NCBI GenBank assembly: GCA_040954595.2
Contig: CM082576.2
Location: forward strand, 18,910,001-18,974,000
DNA from: Balanoglossus misakiensis
Lineage: Eukaryota; Hemichordata
DNA length: 64,000 nt
Direction: 5' to 3'
The notes under the pieces were generated by a model. The model searched no databases. It was not told the origin of the DNA and saw only the letters and a program-made list of their open reading frames with translations. Of this stretch, positions 61,974 to 64,000 are shown one piece after another (within the stretch, counting starts at the first letter, position 1; each line of letters begins with the position of its first letter). Both the position numbers and the translations under genes were made by a program.

Positions 61974-63215
61974 AAATCAACGAACCTATGATTTTTTTTC
62001 AAAAATCGACGAAATTTAGAGATTTTGCAAAGTCGAAAATTTGTCATTTCTTAATGATTTTCACCCATGTTTTTTTTTCAAAAATCGACAAAATTTTGAG
62101 ATTTTGCAAAGTCGAAAATTTGTAATTTTTTGATGATTTTCACCAATGTTTTTTTTTAAAAATCAACGAACCCATGATTTTTTTCAAAAATTGACAACAT
62201 TTTGAGATTTTGCAAAGTCGAAAATTTGTTATTTTTTGATGATTTTCACCCATGATTTTTCTCAAAAATCGACGAAATTTTGAGATTTTGCAGAGTCGAA
62301 AATTTTTCATTTTTTGATGATTTTCACCCATGATTTTTTTCAAAAATCGACGAAATTTTGAGATTTTGCAAAGTCGAAAATTTGTCATTTTTTGATGATA
62401 TTCACCCATGATTTTTTTCAAAAATCGACGAAATTTTGAGATTTTGCAAAGTCGAAAATTTGTCATTTTTTGATGATATTCACCCATGATTTTTTTCAAA
62501 AATCGACGAAATTTTGAGATTTTGCAAAGTCGAAAATTTGTCATTTTTTGATGATTTTCACCCATGATTTTTTTCAAAAATCGACGAAATTTGAGATTTT
62601 GCAAAGTCGAAAATTTGTCATTTTTTGATGATTTTCACCCATGATTTTTTTCAAAAATCGACGAAATTTTGAGATTTTGCAAAGTCAAAAATTTGTCATT
62701 TTTTGATGATTTTCACCCATGATTTTTTTTCAAAAATCTGCGAAATTTTGAGATTTTGCAAAGTCGAAAATTTGTCATTTTTTGATGATTTTCACCCATG
62801 ATTTTTTTTCAAAAAATCGACGAAATTTTGAGATTTTGCAAAGTCGAAAATTTGTCATTTTTTGATTATTTTCACCCATGATTTTTTTTTTCAAAATTCG
62901 ACAAAATTTTGAGATTTTGCAAAGTCGAAAATGTGTCATTTTTTGATGATTTTCACCCATGATTTTTTTCAAAAATCGACGAAATTTGAGATTTTGCAAA
63001 GTCGAAAATTTGTCATTTTTTGATGATTTTTACCCATGATTTTTTTTTTTAAAAATCGACCAAATAAATAAAACAACAATACTGTTGAATTAACGGATGT
63101 TTTATTTTGAAATTGCTCTGTGGAAATATTTTTCACTTTGGCACGCGCGATGCCCGTCTTGTCACTTTTTGTCGTCTGCTTCATGTTTAATGCTCGATCC
63201 CGGCTGGATCCCGGC

Positions 63216-63374
63216 CTTGCCGTTGTATGGGCATGCGAACGATTCCACTTGTATGTATATGGTCAGAAATTCACCATTGTGACAGACCACAAGCCGTTGG
63301 TCCACATATACAACAATCCAATTTCGAAACCACCTGCCAGAATCGAACGTTGGGCACTGAAAATCAACAACAGT
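63216..63374 (+). pseudogene. Ty3/Gypsy RNase H, C-terminal half
   Basis: The frame reads LAVVWACERFHLYVYGQKFT, then VTDHKPLVHIY, SKPPARIERWAL, the typical second half of a Gypsy RNase H. The catalytic Asp of VTDHKPL is present, but the preceding KEAL-type segment with the catalytic Glu is replaced (DPGL), so similarity starts abruptly at about 63216. A stop at 63375 ends the frame; PKDKHE in the same frame further on (about 63393-63410) may be a decayed remnant. It is on the same strand as the truncated Gypsy RT at 7172-7563. Confidence 0.8.
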
Positions 63375-63570
63375 TAAATCAAAACTGATGTACCTAAAGA
63401 CAAGCATGAAATAATGCATCAACTTGATTTTTATGAACAGTTTGGGAAATTTGAGAATATTATCTCAGAAGGAAAAACTATCTACTTTCTCACCTTGAAT
63501 AAAGTTGATATTTCACCAAAAATTACAGTGAAGCAATAAAATTTTTGATGAGGAAACTTCTCAATTGCCA

Positions 63571-63720
63571 ACATACATACATACATACATACATACATAC
63601 ATACATACATACATACATACATACATACATACATACATACATACATACATACATACATACATACATACATACATACATACATACATACATACATGCATAC
63701 ATACATACATACATACATAC
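63571..63720 (+). repeat. ACAT microsatellite, about 37 copies
   Basis: 150 bp of ACAT with one interruption (ACATGCATAC at 63691-63700). Open frames through it are artefacts. Confidence 0.98.
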
Positions 63721-63818
63721 AATTTAAAATAATTTAGGGAGTGATTAAGACTTCAACTTGGACTCTATTGATAATAATATAACTCTTTGTAATAAATGCC
63801 ATCGGTGCTTAAATCTTC

Positions 63819-63987
63819 ATTATATTATACCAGTATATTGATGGTGTAAATCACGCTATTTGATTGGTCGAGACACGACACGTGACCGTGATATATTAGC
63901 CATATACCACAGTCATATATCATAGTCAAAGAAAATGCCTTTTTAAAATGTTTAATGCAAAGTTTCAATATACTGGCATAATATAAT
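63819..63987. mobile_element. MITE-like element with 23-bp inverted ends
   Basis: ATTATATTATACCAGTATAT at 63819 and its imperfect inverse ATATACTGGCATAATATAAT at the right end enclose about 120 bp including CACGTGACC. Confidence 0.65.
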
Positions 63988-64000
63988 AGCAATAAAACAC

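Larger units (their letters stand above)
29013..63064 (+). repeat. Satellite array 2, 34 kb, 78-bp monomer, forward orientation
   Basis: Uninterrupted AT-rich tandem repeat. The basic monomer is 78 bp (for example 29469 to 29547) and contains TTTTGCAAAGTCGAAAATTT, GATGATTTTCACCCATGA and CAAAAATCGACGAAATTTTG. A longer form of about 112 bp carries a second CGAACCCATGATTTTTTTCA piece. Copies differ in T-run length and at CpG sites (CGACGAAA against CGACAAAA, GTCGAAA against GACGAAA). I saw no foreign insertion in the array. One truncated monomer is at about 61078. Open frames inside it are by-products of the period. Confidence 0.95.

Noticed and set aside
29013-63064. Possible CRISPR-like array
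   Set aside because: Whole units are conserved with no unique spacers, the host is eukaryotic, and the period is that of a satellite.
63482-63727. Open frames of MYVC or HTYI repeats
   Set aside because: Translation of the ACAT microsatellite.

Overview
The window is eukaryotic: GT-AG introns, AATAAA signals, non-LTR and LTR retrotransposons, MITE-like elements and satellite DNA, with no bacterial-style operons. The best guess is a marine invertebrate, probably a deuterostome, because the Ty3/Gypsy fragment has integrase ahead of reverse transcriptase, an order described for deuterostome Gmr1-like elements. That placement is inference. I find no securely identifiable single-copy host gene; almost everything is mobile or repetitive.

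Left part (1-18.6 kb). A Gypsy pol gene is broken into 1-70 and about 5538-7560. Between the two pieces lies a 5.46-kb insert (71-5530) with two convergent genes: a short unknown gene on + (159-802, one frameshift) and a spliced, transposase-like gene on - (4692-1655, broken by one in-frame TGA). Short direct repeats AAGCTGT flank the insert in the same Gypsy reading frame, so it is probably a DNA transposon. After the Gypsy remnant come 105-bp tandem repeats (7661-7911) and a nearly full-length CR1/Jockey-type LINE (about 8.97-13.1 kb) with ORF1 and ORF2; ORF2 has one frameshift. From 13.1 to 18.6 kb there are only palindromic or MITE-like elements and unassigned AT-rich DNA.

Middle and right (18.65-63.06 kb). 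About 40 kb, nearly two thirds of the window, is one AT-rich satellite with a 78-bp monomer and a longer variant of about 112 bp. It forms two arrays (18.65-25.2 kb and 29.0-63.06 kb). The 3.8-kb non-satellite core between them is itself an imperfect palindrome centred near 27,985, and the satellite runs in opposite orientation on its two sides. The whole is therefore a giant foldback-like structure: reverse array, inverted-repeat arm, centre, inverted-repeat arm, forward array. Its left core arm carries extra segments that include MITE-like palindromes. The left array has three further orientation switches. The right array shows higher-order repeats of about 2-3.7 kb with identical subunits, implying recent amplification. 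The many open frames inside the satellite follow from the 78-bp (26-codon) period and are not genes.

Right end (63.06-64 kb): half of a Gypsy RNase H domain on the same strand as the left Gypsy fragment, a 150-bp ACAT microsatellite and a small inverted-repeat element. All claims come from reading the sequence and recalled family knowledge; no search was run.
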